Source: Rhodobacter sp. TJ_12
GTDB taxonomy: Bacteria; Pseudomonadota; Alphaproteobacteria; Rhodobacterales; Rhodobacteraceae
Assembly (NCBI RefSeq): GCF_020023995.1
Contig: NZ_NRRD01000001.1
Location: 62,001-126,000 of the forward strand
DNA: 64,000 nucleotides
Reading direction: 5' to 3'
Below are positions 1-9,340 of the stretch, in pieces; position 1 is the first letter of the stretch; every line of letters starts with the position of its first letter. The notes beneath the pieces are model-generated. The model did no database searches, was not told where the DNA came from, and saw only the letters and a list, made by a program, of their open reading frames with translations. A program made the position numbers and the translations under genes.

Positions 1-287
1 ATTTCTTCCTCGGCCTCGCGCAGGGCGGCGGCGACCGGACCCGTATCGCCCGGATCGACCTTGCCACCGGGCAGCGCGATCTGCCCCGGGTGATGGCGTA
101 GATGCGAGGCGCGCTTGGTCAGGTAAAGGCGCAGCCCTTGGGGCGTTTGTTCAAAAGCCGCCAACACCCCAGCAGGCCGCAAGACCCGATTTTCGGGCAA
201 AACGGTTTCTGGGTTGAGATCATGATCTGACGAGGCTTGCCCCGGCCTTGCCAGGGCGGCAAGGATCGGGGCGAAAGCATCAGGCAT
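1..287 (-). CDS. CoA pyrophosphatase-type NUDIX hydrolase (N-terminal part, runs off the window)
   Basis: The first 95 residues of a minus-strand gene are visible; the C-terminus lies beyond base 1. The protein carries LTKRASHLRHHPGQIALPGG, the UPF0035 signature of NUDIX enzymes that cleave coenzyme A to 3',5'-ADP and phosphopantetheine, followed by the beginning of the Nudix box (GGKVDPGD, then REAEEE). The ATG at 287 overlaps the hslO stop codon by 8 bases, so it is probably translated after hslO from the same mRNA. The family assignment is based on the signature seen here. The substrate (CoA or a related nucleotide) is inferred from the family, and the rest of the Nudix box cannot be checked. 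Confidence 0.85.
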   Translation of the reverse strand, partial: MPDAFAPILAALARPGQASSDHDLNPETVLPENRVLRPAGVLAAFEQTPQGLRLYLTKRASHLRHHPGQIALPGGKVDPGDTGPVAAALREAEEE

Positions 288-1296
288 CATCTGCCTCTTT
301 GGGGGTGCCATCGGGGTTCTTCACCGCCTCGAAACCCAGCGACAGCGGGTCGAACACATAATGCGCGCCGCAGAACTGGCAATCGGCGGTGACCGTGCCT
401 TCGGGCGTGGTCATGTGTCGGATGTCCTTTGCCGAATAGATCGACAGGCTGGTGCGCACCCGTTCTTCGGAGCAGGTGCAGCCGAAATAGACCTTTTGCG
501 GGTCGAAGACGCGCGGCACCTCTTCGTTGAACAGCCGAACAAGCAGGTTGGTCAGCCCGACCGAGGGGCCGGTCAGTTCCATTTCCTCGACCGTGTCGAG
601 CAGCACGTTGGCGCGGTTCCAGTTTTCATCCGCTGCCCCCGACAGAATGTCGGTGTGGCGCAACAGGCCCCCTTCGCCCGTGCCTTCGCGTGCCGCCCCG
701 GCGACGGCGGGCATCATTTGCAGCATTACGCCACCCGCACGCCAATGCTCGCCCTGTCCCGGCTCGGTAGAGCGGCCAAAGGCCAGTTGGAACCGGGTCG
801 GCAATTGTTCGGATTGCGCAAAATAGGTTTCGGCGCAGCGCGCGAGCGAGCCGCCATCAAGCGGGGTCATGCCCTGATAGGGCAGATTGCCCTCGCCTTG
901 ATCGATCAACACGGCCAGATAGCCCTCGCCAATTTCGGCAAAGGGATCGGGGGCCTCTTCATTCAGCCGTTCGGCGTCATAGCTGGCCCAAGCGCGGATG
1001 CGTGCGGGTGCCCCCTCTTCAACCGGGGCATAGTAATCGGTGGCCAGAATGCGGATCGGCCCTTTGCCGCGGACCTGAAGCGACAGCTTCCAGCGCAGTT
1101 TCATGGTTTGGCCGATCAACGCGGTCAAAAGCGCGACCTCGGCCACCAGACCTTCGACGATGGCGGGGTAGTCGTGTTGGCGCAGAACGTCTTCAAGCAC
1201 GCCGTCAAGCCGCGCGATGCGGCCGCGCACGTCGGAACGGTCAAGCTGGAACGGCAGGACGGTATCGTCCCAAGCGATATCGGTAAGCGTGGTCAT
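280..1296 (-). CDS. hslO: Hsp33 redox-regulated chaperone
   Basis: This 338-residue cytosolic holdase chaperone is switched on by oxidation. The C-terminal zinc switch is clear: Cys273-x-Cys275, then 30 residues, then Cys306-x-x-Cys309 (FGCTCSEE and ADCQFCGAHY). In known Hsp33 proteins these four cysteines hold zinc when reduced and form disulfides under oxidative stress, exposing the client-binding surface. The N-terminal substrate-binding part is complete, with the FQL and LLTALIGQT regions at the expected places. The start is ATG at 1296. The downstream CoA-hydrolase gene overlaps its stop codon. A plausible promoter lies 40-75 bases upstream, back to back with the next NUDIX gene. Confidence 0.96.
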   Translation of the reverse strand: MTTLTDIAWDDTVLPFQLDRSDVRGRIARLDGVLEDVLRQHDYPAIVEGLVAEVALLTALIGQTMKLRWKLSLQVRGKGPIRILATDYYAPVEEGAPARIRAWASYDAERLNEEAPDPFAEIGEGYLAVLIDQGEGNLPYQGMTPLDGGSLARCAETYFAQSEQLPTRFQLAFGRSTEPGQGEHWRAGGVMLQMMPAVAGAAREGTGEGGLLRHTDILSGAADENWNRANVLLDTVEEMELTGPSVGLTNLLVRLFNEEVPRVFDPQKVYFGCTCSEERVRTSLSIYSAKDIRHMTTPEGTVTADCQFCGAHYVFDPLSLGFEAVKNPDGTPKEADDA

Positions 1297-1343
1297 AAGA
1301 ATCCCGGGGGTTTTCGATCAGCCCTTGGGCTGGCATATCGTGC

Positions 1344-1372
1344 CTATATGGTGGGGGCAACCGCTCGGCCAA
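1344..1372 (-). promoter_or_regulatory. Candidate hslO promoter
   Basis: On the minus strand TTGGCC (1367-1372) and ATATAG (1344-1349) are separated by exactly 17 bases and sit about 50 bases ahead of the hslO start. The spacing fits a sigma70-class promoter. I cannot tell from sequence alone whether a heat-shock sigma factor also uses it. Confidence 0.35.
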
Positions 1373-1389
1373 GGGGGAGAGGGGCGAAA

Positions 1390-1827
1390 ATGCGTCGTTT
1401 CGGAGAAAGAGTGGTGCGTGGGCAGCACTACAAGGCCCGTCCGGGGGCCTATGCGGTGTTGATGCGGGGCACGCGCGTGCTGATCACCCATCAAGAGGAG
1501 CCGGCGCCCGAATATCAATTGCCCGGCGGCGGGATCGACCCGGGCGAGGGGCCGCTTATGGCGTTGCACCGCGAAGTTTACGAAGAAACCGGCTGGAGTA
1601 TTTCGGGCGCACGGCGACTTGGGGCCTATCGGCGTTTTACCTACATGCCGGAATACGACCTCTGGGCGGAAAAGATTTGCCACATTTATCTGGCCCGGCC
1701 CATCCTTCGGCGCAGTGCCCCGACCGAAAAGGGGCATGAAGCCTGTTGGATGGAGCGGGAAAAGGCGCTTGCATGCCTTGCAAATGCGGGGGATCGACAC
1801 TTTATGGCGCGAATCTGGCAAAAATAG
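1390..1827 (+). CDS. NUDIX hydrolase
   Basis: A 145-residue NUDIX-family protein. The full Nudix box lies at residues 47-69: Gly47, Glu53, then REVYEETGW from 61, which supplies the metal-binding glutamates. The ATG at 1390 is chosen because it is preceded by a purine-rich GGGGGAGAGGGG stretch. An in-frame ATG at 1348 would add 14 residues but has no obvious ribosome-binding site. The gene is divergent from hslO and ends about 165 bases before the large secreted protein. Members of this size hydrolyse nucleoside diphosphates linked to many different groups, so the substrate cannot be named. The gene has no partner here that would suggest one. Confidence 0.85.
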   Translation: MRRFGERVVRGQHYKARPGAYAVLMRGTRVLITHQEEPAPEYQLPGGGIDPGEGPLMALHREVYEETGWSISGARRLGAYRRFTYMPEYDLWAEKICHIYLARPILRRSAPTEKGHEACWMEREKALACLANAGDRHFMARIWQK

Positions 1828-1992
1828 GGCCGAATTGCGGTGCAAATTGTCCACAGTTGCCCAACTCAACCATAAATTGCCTATCCATATTAAGTTCACG
1901 CTAGCCTAATGGCGTGTTTTCCAGTAATTCATTAAGAAGCAGCAGCATATCTGGCCGAAAAGAGCCGGAAGTTATCGAGGCGGAGCAGTACA

Positions 1993-4900
1993 ATGGTAAA
2001 GTCGGTGGACTTTGCCGTCCGTGATTCCATGGGCGGCGTGACGCGGGGACTCGTTTCCGGAGAGGGCGCGAGCGACTTCATTCAAGTGGGTCGCGGGGAC
2101 GAAGTCTCGCTCAACCTCCGGCGCACCAGCATTCTCAGATACATGCGCGACGGTGACGATTTGCAGATCGCGCTGGTCGATGGTCGCGTGATCACGCTGT
2201 CGGGCTATTTCGATGCCGATGCCAAGCTTTATATTTCCGCCGATGGGGAACTGACCCAAGTCACGCTGGAAGATGGCGGCGACGGGGTGATTTACGCCGG
2301 TTACGGGCAGGTCGAGGTGATCGGCAAATGGAGCCCGAACGATCAACTGGCCTTCCTTGATGGCGACGATATTCTTGCGCCCGCGGGCGATGACGCGACC
2401 GGCATGGCGATGTTTGCGCCGATGGCGGGTCTTGGCGGGCTGGGGGTTGCCGGCGCAGGCCTTGTGGGGCTTGGTGTGCTGAACCCGAATGGTGGCGGCG
2501 GCACGGGCGGTGGCGGTGCCTCGGCGATCATTCCGACGGTGGACAACCCCGATGCCGATTATACCCTGACCACGAATACCGAAGATCCGGCTGCGATCGT
2601 ATCGGGAACGGGCGAACCGGGGTCGACCGTGGTCGTCGTTTTGGGCGATCAGTCGCTGGAAACCACGGTTGACGACGATGGTTTGTGGTCGGTGACCTTC
2701 GAGGGCGACAGCTTCCCCTCGGATGGCGACATGACTTCGACGGTCTTTGTGACGGCCCCCGATACCACGCTTTACGAACTGGATGGCCCGGATTTCCTGA
2801 TCGATATGACGCCGCCGGATGTGGCGCTTGCCAGTGGTGTGCAATCCACCGGGGACATTGAAAATCTTGCTGAATATCAAGATGGCATCACCTTGACCGG
2901 CACCGGTGAGGCGGGCGCAGAGATCCTTGTGACGGTGGCCGGGGAAACCCAGACGACCACGGTCGGTACCGATGGCACTTGGAGTGTGACCTTCACCACC
3001 AGCCAACTGCCGCCGGGCGAATATAGCGAGGCGGTTGAAGTCACGGCCACCGACCCGCTTGGCAATAAGACGACCATCAATGATACGCTGGTGGTCGACA
3101 CGGTGCCCAATGATATCGTGATCGATGCGGTTGCAGGCGATGATGTCGTCAATGCCATCGAGATGAGCGTCGGCACGCTGGTGTCGGGCACCGGGACGCC
3201 GGGCGCGCTTTTGTCGGTTACGATGGAAGGCGTCACCCATGACACCACGGTGGCCGAAGATGGCACTTGGTCGGTGATCTACACGCCGGGCGAAATGACC
3301 GGCGGCACCTATGACACGACGGTTACCGTTACCTCGACCGATGCGGCGGGCAATCCGTCCTCGGCCACCCATGATGTGCATATCGATACTGAGGCCGCCG
3401 TGGCCTTTGGTTCCGGGGCGATCACTGCCGATGGCGTGGTCAATGCCGCCGAGGCGGCTTCCGGCTTCACGCTTTCGGGCACTTCCGAGGCGGGCACGAC
3501 CGCGATTGAGGTGCAGCTTGGCGGGGTGAGCTATGACGTGACGCCGGCTGCCGATGGTAGCTGGAGCGTGAATGTCAGCGGCGCTGGTCTGGGCACGGGC
3601 ACCCATACCGCGACGGTTACGGCGGTTGATGCAAATGGCAACAGCGCCACGGACAGCCGCGACATCACCTTCGATGTGGACGCGGCGGTTGCTTTCGATG
3701 CTGGCAATGTGACCAGCGATAACGTCGTCAATGTCGCCGAGGCAGCTTCCGGCTTCACTCTTTCGGGCACTTCCGAGGCGGGCACGACCGCGATTGAGCT
3801 GCAGCTTGGCGGGGTGAGCTATGACGTGACGCCTGCGGCCGATGGCAGCTGGAGCGTGGATGTCAGCGGCGCCGGTCTGAGCACCGGCACCCATACCGCG
3901 ACGGTGACGGCGGTTGATGCCTATGGCAACAGCGCCACGGACAGCCGCGATATTACCTTCGATGTGGACGCGGCGGTTGCTTTCGATGCTGGTAATGTGA
4001 CCAGCGATAACGTGGTCAACGCTCGCGAAGCGGCGGGGGGCTTCACGCTTTCGGGCACTTCCGAGGCGGGCTCCACTTCGGTGACAGTTGAGTTGGGCGG
4101 CGTGAACTACACGACCACCCCGGCGGCCAATGGCGCCTGGAATTTGGTTGTGAGCGGCACCGCGCTGACAACGGGCAGCTATGTCGCGACCGTTACCGCG
4201 ACCGATGCCTATGGCAACACGGCAACCGATACCCGCTCGATCACCTTCGACACGGATACTTCGGTGGCTGTCAGCCCCGGTCAGGCGGGCGGTGATGATG
4301 TGCTGAGCGGGGCGGAACGTGGCGCCGGCCTAGTGCTGACCGGCACCGCCGAACCGGGCGCAACCGTGCAGGTCGAATTCGAAAGCGGCACGCGCGTCGT
4401 GACCGCTGACGCCCGTGGCAACTGGTCGGCCAGCTTCGCCGCAGGCGAAATTCGCACCGGCGATTACACCTCTACCGCGACGGTGACCGCGACCGATACG
4501 GCGGGCAACGTGGCCACGACCACGCATGACATCACCGTGGATACGCAGGTCCAAAACCTGACCCATACCACGCCCACGCCGAATGCGCTTTTGGCGGATA
4601 ACATCGTCAACGCTGCCGAGGGGGCTTCGGGGCTGTTGGTGACCGGCACGGTCGAGCCCGGCTCGGATGTGACGGTGCAACTGGCCTCTGGCAGCATCGT
4701 CACGGCAACGGTTCTGGCCGATGGCACTTGGACGGCAACGATCCCGGCGGGCGAATTGCCCGTAGCGGAAACCGACAATGTGCCCCTGACGGTCTGGGCG
4801 ACCGATGCCTATGGCAACACCATCTCGCAATCGAGCACGGTCGATTTCGACCCGCTGGTGCGCGATCTCAATCCGAATGCCACGGTGACCGGGGATAACC

Positions 4901-5724
4901 TTGTGAATGCGCAAGAGGGCGCGGACGGGTTCCAGATTGCGGGCACCGTCGAAGCGGGCTCGCAAATCACCGTGGCCTTGGCCAGTGGGGCCTCGCAAAC
5001 GGTTACGGCCGGGGCGACAGGCAACTGGTCTGTCACTTTCGATAGCGATGATCTTTCGGGTACTTCGGGTACGATGGGGTATGAGGTCACGGCGGTCGAT
5101 CCGGCGGGCAACACCGATACCGCAACGGGCAGCTTCACCTATGACGTGGAGGCCCCCGACAGCCCCGATATCATTGCTTTTACCCGCAACGCTGGCGCGC
5201 TGCTTGGGCTGCGCACCGATCTGGGCGAGGATACCTATGATATCGCGGCGGTCAGTGCGGCGGGCACGGTGTCGGATGTGTCCAATACGGCCACGCTGAA
5301 CACCTATGGCGGCTATGGCAGCTATGATTTCAACACCGCGGTGCCCAATGGGTCCTATCTGGTGGTGACCGACACAGATGGTGCGGGCAACGACGCCTCG
5401 ACACTGTTGGTGGTCGATAACACCTCGGCGGTGACGGTGGATCTGTCGCGCAGCGGTCTGGGTGAATTCGACCTTGGGATGATCGATCTGAACTTCGCGC
5501 CGCAAGCGGATCTGACGATCACGGAATCGCAATTGATGGAGCTGACCGGGCCAGACCACACGCTGATGATCCAAGGCGATAGCCTTGACGATGTCACCGC
5601 GCTGGGGGCGCAGGACACCAATGCCGATACAGTCGTTGGGGGCAATACCTACAGCATCTATACGCTGGGCAACGACGGTGGCACGCTGATCATCGACGAT
5701 CAGATCCATCTGCAGACCACCTGA
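1993..5724 (+). CDS. Large secreted Ig-like repeat protein with BapA-type N-terminus, probable type I secretion substrate and adhesin
   Basis: This 1243-residue acidic protein has no Sec signal. Residues 1 to about 125 resemble the BapA prefix domain of large biofilm adhesins (VGRGDEVSLNL, LVDGRVITLSGYF, LYISADGELTQVTLEDGGDG), followed by a Gly/Ala-rich segment at 137-180. Nine Ig-like repeats of about 96-101 residues follow. Each begins with a [VLI][ST/A]GT-x-E/T-x-G motif, at residues near 203, 301, 397, 494, 590, 686, 782, 883 and 982, and contains a DG-x-W-S-V strand about 25 residues later. The last 180 residues differ and probably hold the C-terminal secretion signal. No RTX nonapeptide (GGxGxD) array is present. 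The three downstream genes encode a complete type I exporter, which is the best evidence for the export route. The adhesin role is inferred from family resemblance. Confidence 0.88.
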   Translation: MVKSVDFAVRDSMGGVTRGLVSGEGASDFIQVGRGDEVSLNLRRTSILRYMRDGDDLQIALVDGRVITLSGYFDADAKLYISADGELTQVTLEDGGDGVIYAGYGQVEVIGKWSPNDQLAFLDGDDILAPAGDDATGMAMFAPMAGLGGLGVAGAGLVGLGVLNPNGGGGTGGGGASAIIPTVDNPDADYTLTTNTEDPAAIVSGTGEPGSTVVVVLGDQSLETTVDDDGLWSVTFEGDSFPSDGDMTSTVFVTAPDTTLYELDGPDFLIDMTPPDVALASGVQSTGDIENLAEYQDGITLTGTGEAGAEILVTVAGETQTTTVGTDGTWSVTFTTSQLPPGEYSEAVEVTATDPLGNKTTINDTLVVDTVPNDIVIDAVAGDDVVNAIEMSVGTLVSGTGTPGALLSVTMEGVTHDTTVAEDGTWSVIYTPGEMTGGTYDTTVTVTSTDAAGNPSSATHDVHIDTEAAVAFGSGAITADGVVNAAEAASGFTLSGTSEAGTTAIEVQLGGVSYDVTPAADGSWSVNVSGAGLGTGTHTATVTAVDANGNSATDSRDITFDVDAAVAFDAGNVTSDNVVNVAEAASGFTLSGTSEAGTTAIELQLGGVSYDVTPAADGSWSVDVSGAGLSTGTHTATVTAVDAYGNSATDSRDITFDVDAAVAFDAGNVTSDNVVNAREAAGGFTLSGTSEAGSTSVTVELGGVNYTTTPAANGAWNLVVSGTALTTGSYVATVTATDAYGNTATDTRSITFDTDTSVAVSPGQAGGDDVLSGAERGAGLVLTGTAEPGATVQVEFESGTRVVTADARGNWSASFAAGEIRTGDYTSTATVTATDTAGNVATTTHDITVDTQVQNLTHTTPTPNALLADNIVNAAEGASGLLVTGTVEPGSDVTVQLASGSIVTATVLADGTWTATIPAGELPVAETDNVPLTVWATDAYGNTISQSSTVDFDPLVRDLNPNATVTGDNLVNAQEGADGFQIAGTVEAGSQITVALASGASQTVTAGATGNWSVTFDSDDLSGTSGTMGYEVTAVDPAGNTDTATGSFTYDVEAPDSPDIIAFTRNAGALLGLRTDLGEDTYDIAAVSAAGTVSDVSNTATLNTYGGYGSYDFNTAVPNGSYLVVTDTDGAGNDASTLLVVDNTSAVTVDLSRSGLGEFDLGMIDLNFAPQADLTITESQLMELTGPDHTLMIQGDSLDDVTALGAQDTNADTVVGGNTYSIYTLGNDGGTLIIDDQIHLQTT
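3451..4026 (+). repeat. Two near-identical 288-bp tandem repeat units inside the adhesin gene
   Basis: The unit at 3451-3738 is repeated at 3739-4026 in frame (96 codons). A hand alignment shows about 22 mismatches in 288 bases, roughly 92% identity. A third, more diverged copy begins at 4027 in the same register. The other Ig-like repeats of the gene match at protein level only. The pattern indicates recent duplication or gene conversion of one Ig-like module. Confidence 0.9.
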
Positions 5725-5736
5725 TCGGGGGTGCAG

Positions 5737-7074
5737 ATGACCCGGACAGGCGCAAAGCCGCTGTTCCGGGCTAGGACACTGGCCCGGATCACCGCGGCGA
5801 CCATGATCGCAGCAGGCCTGAGCGGCTGCATGGAGGGGACGCCGTTTCCCTCTGGTCGCTCGTCCTTCACGCCGTCGACGATGGGTCTGATGCCGGGCAA
5901 GCCCGGCACCACGGCGCAGACATCGGCGATCATTTCCGATCTGTCAGGGCGCGTTTCGGCACTGCCCGCCTCGGGGCCTTATGCGCAAATCTCCCATGCA
6001 GTGCTGAGCGATGCCAAAGGCACGGCCAAGGCTGAATTGCGCGTTGCACGGCTGACGGCGCAGGCGAAATCGAAAAATTGGTTGCCGCGCGTTGGCCCGA
6101 CCGTCACCCTCAATTCGTTGGGCGATTTGGCAACCCAGCTTTTGGTGGAGCAAGTGCTGTGGGACAACGGTGCCAAACGCGCCGAGCGCGACCATGCCGC
6201 GGCCGATGTCGAAGTGGCTGCCGTTACCTTATCGCGCGAGATGAACGATACGATCGCGGCGGGGCTTAAGGCCTATATCAACGCGCTTAAGGCGCGCGAA
6301 CAGGCGGCGGTGGCCGAGCGCTCGGCTGCCAAGATAGGCGATTATAACTATATCATGCGCCAGCGCGTCGAGGGCGGGCTGTCGGACGGGTCGCAGGCGC
6401 GGGTTTTGGCGCAGAAGCTTTCTGAAATGCGCGCCACCGCGCAGGCTGACCGTGACACCGCCCAGGCGGCGATGACGCAGTTGCAGTCGATGACCGGGCA
6501 ATCGCTTGATGGGCTGACCGGCCTTGGGCGGATTGACCTGCCCGAGGTTCTGCCCGATGCGCTGGCGGTGACCTTGGCGCGGGCCGAAGCCGGGCGCACC
6601 GAGGCCGAGGCGAAAATGGCCCGCGCCGGGCATCTGCCGGGGCTTTCGGCGCAAGGCACGGCGGGCAGTGGAAAGCCTTCGGTGGGTTTGGCGCTGGGCG
6701 TGGAGCAGATGTTGGGGTTTGGCACGCGGGACACGCTTGCGGCGGTTGAAGCCTCGAAAGAGGCGGCATTTGCCCGGGTCGCGAAGGCGAAACAGGACGA
6801 TGTGCAGGATGTGGCGGCCTTGCGCGCCAAGATGATGGCCCTGCAATCGCGGGCCGCCCGCGACGCGAAAGTGGTCGAAGAAACCGGCGCGGCGCTGGAA
6901 ATGTTCACCGAGCAATACCGGATGGGCCGAAGAACGTTGATGGAGCTTGTCAACATCTACGAGAATTACGCGCAGATGGCGCATGCGCAGGCCGGGTTGA
7001 AATACGACATTGCGTTAATAAAGCTGGAAATCGCGCGCAAACACGGGATATTGATAAACGGGAGTAGTATCTGA
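5737..7074 (+). CDS. TolC-family outer membrane channel, lipoprotein type
   Basis: A 445-residue protein that would form the outer-membrane duct of the type I secretion system. It has long helical, Ala/Gln/Glu-rich stretches typical of TolC proteins, and the C-terminal segment with EQYRMGRRTLMELVNIYE, a hallmark of the second TolC repeat. An N-terminal hydrophobic signal ends in LSGC (Cys31 from this start), so it looks lipid-anchored, unlike E. coli TolC but like many related channel proteins. ATG 5737 is chosen because GGGGG lies five bases upstream; GTG 5731 is an alternative adding two residues. It starts 12 bases after the adhesin stop codon, so the two are clearly co-transcribed. Confidence 0.88.
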   Translation: MTRTGAKPLFRARTLARITAATMIAAGLSGCMEGTPFPSGRSSFTPSTMGLMPGKPGTTAQTSAIISDLSGRVSALPASGPYAQISHAVLSDAKGTAKAELRVARLTAQAKSKNWLPRVGPTVTLNSLGDLATQLLVEQVLWDNGAKRAERDHAAADVEVAAVTLSREMNDTIAAGLKAYINALKAREQAAVAERSAAKIGDYNYIMRQRVEGGLSDGSQARVLAQKLSEMRATAQADRDTAQAAMTQLQSMTGQSLDGLTGLGRIDLPEVLPDALAVTLARAEAGRTEAEAKMARAGHLPGLSAQGTAGSGKPSVGLALGVEQMLGFGTRDTLAAVEASKEAAFARVAKAKQDDVQDVAALRAKMMALQSRAARDAKVVEETGAALEMFTEQYRMGRRTLMELVNIYENYAQMAHAQAGLKYDIALIKLEIARKHGILINGSSI

Positions 7075-7090
7075 CAAGGTCTAGGGGTTT

Positions 7091-9340
7091 TTGGCTGACA
7101 GAGTCATAGCGTTCGACATCAACGCGGCCCGTGTCAGCGGGGCTGCTGATGGTGCGCGCCCAAAAACTGCCCCCGCTTCTACCTCTTCCCCGCCGATGCC
7201 ACGCCGTGCCCGGGCGCGATCTGAGCTTGCGGCGGCCTATGCAGGGCTTTTGGGCGCGCAGGTGCCTGCAGCCGATATCCTTGAGCAAATGCTTTTGGCG
7301 GTGGGCGAGGCGACGGCGGCTGTGACCGGCGGCCCCAATGACGAGGTGCAGCCCGAACATATCGCCGCCGTGCTGCGCGTGGCGGGGATGACGGCCGCGG
7401 TCGAACAGATTGACCGGCTTTCGCCCGGACAATGGCCTGCTTTGGCACAGATGACCTCGGGCCAGTTGGTGCTGGTGATCGGGCAAGAGCACGATACGCT
7501 TTTTGTTTATGACAAGACCTGCCCCGATCAGCGCGCCGAGGTTCCGCTAGAGGATTTCGCGCCTTTCTTTTCGGGGCAGATCATCCGCGCGCGCACATCC
7601 TTGCGTCAGCTTGAACAACGCCACGCCCCAGAGGTGGCGCCAGAACATTGGTTTTGGGGCGCGTTCAAGGCGCAGCGCATAGCCTTTGCCGAAGTGGCGG
7701 TGGGCTCCTTCTTTGCCAATATCCTGGCTGTGTCTGTCGCGATGTTTTCGATGCAGGTTTACGACCGTGTGATCCCGCATGAATCCGAGGCGACGCTTTG
7801 GGTTTTGGCGCTGGGCGCGATGCTGGCCTTGGTGCTGGAGATGGCGCTGAAATTGGCGCGTTCGGGCCTGATGGATCTGTCGGGGCGCAATATCGAACTA
7901 AAGGTGCAAAGCCTGTTGATGGACCGGCTTTTGGGCATGAAGGCCGCACCGGGGCGCCGCTCGCCCAGTCAGTTGTTTTCCGCGATGCGGGAATTTTCGT
8001 CGGTGCGGGAGTTCTTCACCGCATCCACAATCGGCACATTGGCCGATATTCCCTTCATTTTCATATTCTTGCTTTTGGTGGCCAGTATCGGCGGCAATCT
8101 TGTCTGGGTGCTGGCGGCGGGCGCGGTGCTGATGGTGTTGCCTGGGTTCTTGATGCAAAAGCGGATGGTCGAGATCACCAAATCCACGCAAGGGGCTTCG
8201 ATGCGTGCGGCGAAGCTGCTGCATGAGGCGATCTATGAACATGAGACGGTGTCGACCCAGCGCGGCAACGACCGGTTCAAGCGGATTTGGGAAGAATTGA
8301 CCACGCTTTCGGCGGTGAAATCCTCTGAAAGCCGTAAGCTGGCCTCGGCACTGACCTATTGGGCGCAGATGGTGCAGCAGGGCACCTATCTGGCTGCGGT
8401 GGTGTTTGGCACCTATATGGTCTTTGCTGGCGAATTCACCGTTGGCGCGATCATTGCCATCGGCATTCTGACGTCGCGGACCTTGGCTCCGCTGACGCAA
8501 TTGGCGGGCACATTGGCGCGCTGGGCCAATGTCAAAGCCGCGCTTGAAGGTCTGGACGCGATTGCCGGCGCCGACCAAGTGCATGCCGAAAGCCGCAGCT
8601 ATTTGCGCGCCGAAGCGATTGAAGGCGAATATGAGCTGCGCGGCCTAGAGTTCAAATATGAAGCCGAGGGCGCGGCGAATATCGACATTCCCGCTTTGCG
8701 CATTCCGGCGGGGCAGCGGGTTGCGATTTTGGGGGCGAATGGCTCGGGCAAATCCACCCTGCTCAAGCTTTTGGCGGGGGTTTACGAACCGGCGGCAGGG
8801 CGGATTTTGCTGGATGGGGTCGATATCGGGCAATTGCATCCGCGCGATTTGCGCCGCTCGGTCGGCTATCTGAGCCAAGATGTGCGGCTGTTTTCGGGCA
8901 CGTTGCGCGACAACCTGAACCTGACCCAATTGGAGCGCGACGAAGAGCGGCTTTATAGCGCGCTGGATTTTGCCGGTCTGGGGCCGTTCCTGCGCGCCCA
9001 TCCGCGGGGGCTTGATCTGGAAATTCGCGATGGCGGCGAGGGGCTTTCGGTTGGGCAGCGCCAATCGATCGGCTGGGCGCGGCTGTGGCTGCAAGACCCG
9101 TCCGTGGTGATCTTGGACGAGCCGACCGCGGCGCTGGATACCACGCTGGAAACCACATTGGTCAGCCGTCTTGATAGCTGGCTGACCGGGCGCACGGCGA
9201 TCATCGCCACCCATCGCGTGCCGATCTTGTCGCTGACTGGGCGCACGCTGATCTTGCAAAATGGCCGGATGGCGGTGGATGGGCCGCGCGATGCGGTGCT
9301 GGCGCATCTGACCAAGGCGAAGGCCGGGGCGCCGCAATGA
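7091..9340 (+). CDS. Type I secretion ABC transporter with C39-like N-terminal domain
   Basis: This 749-residue inner-membrane exporter ATPase has three parts. Residues about 45-170 form a C39-peptidase-like domain without a recognisable catalytic cysteine, as in exporters that move unprocessed large substrates. Residues about 195-470 are the six-helix membrane domain (YDRVIPHESEATLW is typical). The ATPase follows, with Walker A GANGSGKST (548-556), signature LSVGQRQ (652-658), Walker B VVILDEP (672-678) and a switch His in IATHR. The start is TTG at 7091 behind AGGGG at 7083-7087. The next in-frame ATG would remove about 35 residues, so the exact N-terminus is uncertain. It lies 16 bases after the TolC-like gene and overlaps the adaptor gene. 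Confidence 0.93.
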   Translation: MADRVIAFDINAARVSGAADGARPKTAPASTSSPPMPRRARARSELAAAYAGLLGAQVPAADILEQMLLAVGEATAAVTGGPNDEVQPEHIAAVLRVAGMTAAVEQIDRLSPGQWPALAQMTSGQLVLVIGQEHDTLFVYDKTCPDQRAEVPLEDFAPFFSGQIIRARTSLRQLEQRHAPEVAPEHWFWGAFKAQRIAFAEVAVGSFFANILAVSVAMFSMQVYDRVIPHESEATLWVLALGAMLALVLEMALKLARSGLMDLSGRNIELKVQSLLMDRLLGMKAAPGRRSPSQLFSAMREFSSVREFFTASTIGTLADIPFIFIFLLLVASIGGNLVWVLAAGAVLMVLPGFLMQKRMVEITKSTQGASMRAAKLLHEAIYEHETVSTQRGNDRFKRIWEELTTLSAVKSSESRKLASALTYWAQMVQQGTYLAAVVFGTYMVFAGEFTVGAIIAIGILTSRTLAPLTQLAGTLARWANVKAALEGLDAIAGADQVHAESRSYLRAEAIEGEYELRGLEFKYEAEGAANIDIPALRIPAGQRVAILGANGSGKSTLLKLLAGVYEPAAGRILLDGVDIGQLHPRDLRRSVGYLSQDVRLFSGTLRDNLNLTQLERDEERLYSALDFAGLGPFLRAHPRGLDLEIRDGGEGLSVGQRQSIGWARLWLQDPSVVILDEPTAALDTTLETTLVSRLDSWLTGRTAIIATHRVPILSLTGRTLILQNGRMAVDGPRDAVLAHLTKAKAGAPQ

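Noticed and set aside
361-1389. An N-terminal extension of the NUDIX gene reading back through hslO
   Set aside because: It would overlap the whole hslO gene antisense. A purine-rich ribosome-binding site marks ATG 1390 instead.
1972-3894. A 640-codon minus-strand frame across the adhesin, plus a second one at 4330-5709
   Set aside because: They reflect the repetitive, stop-poor reverse strand of the Ig repeats. The plus-strand frame has the domain structure and operon context.
5150-5724. RTX calcium-binding nonapeptides at the adhesin C-terminus
   Set aside because: I looked for GGxGxD repeats and found none. Single GG or GND occurrences do not form an array.
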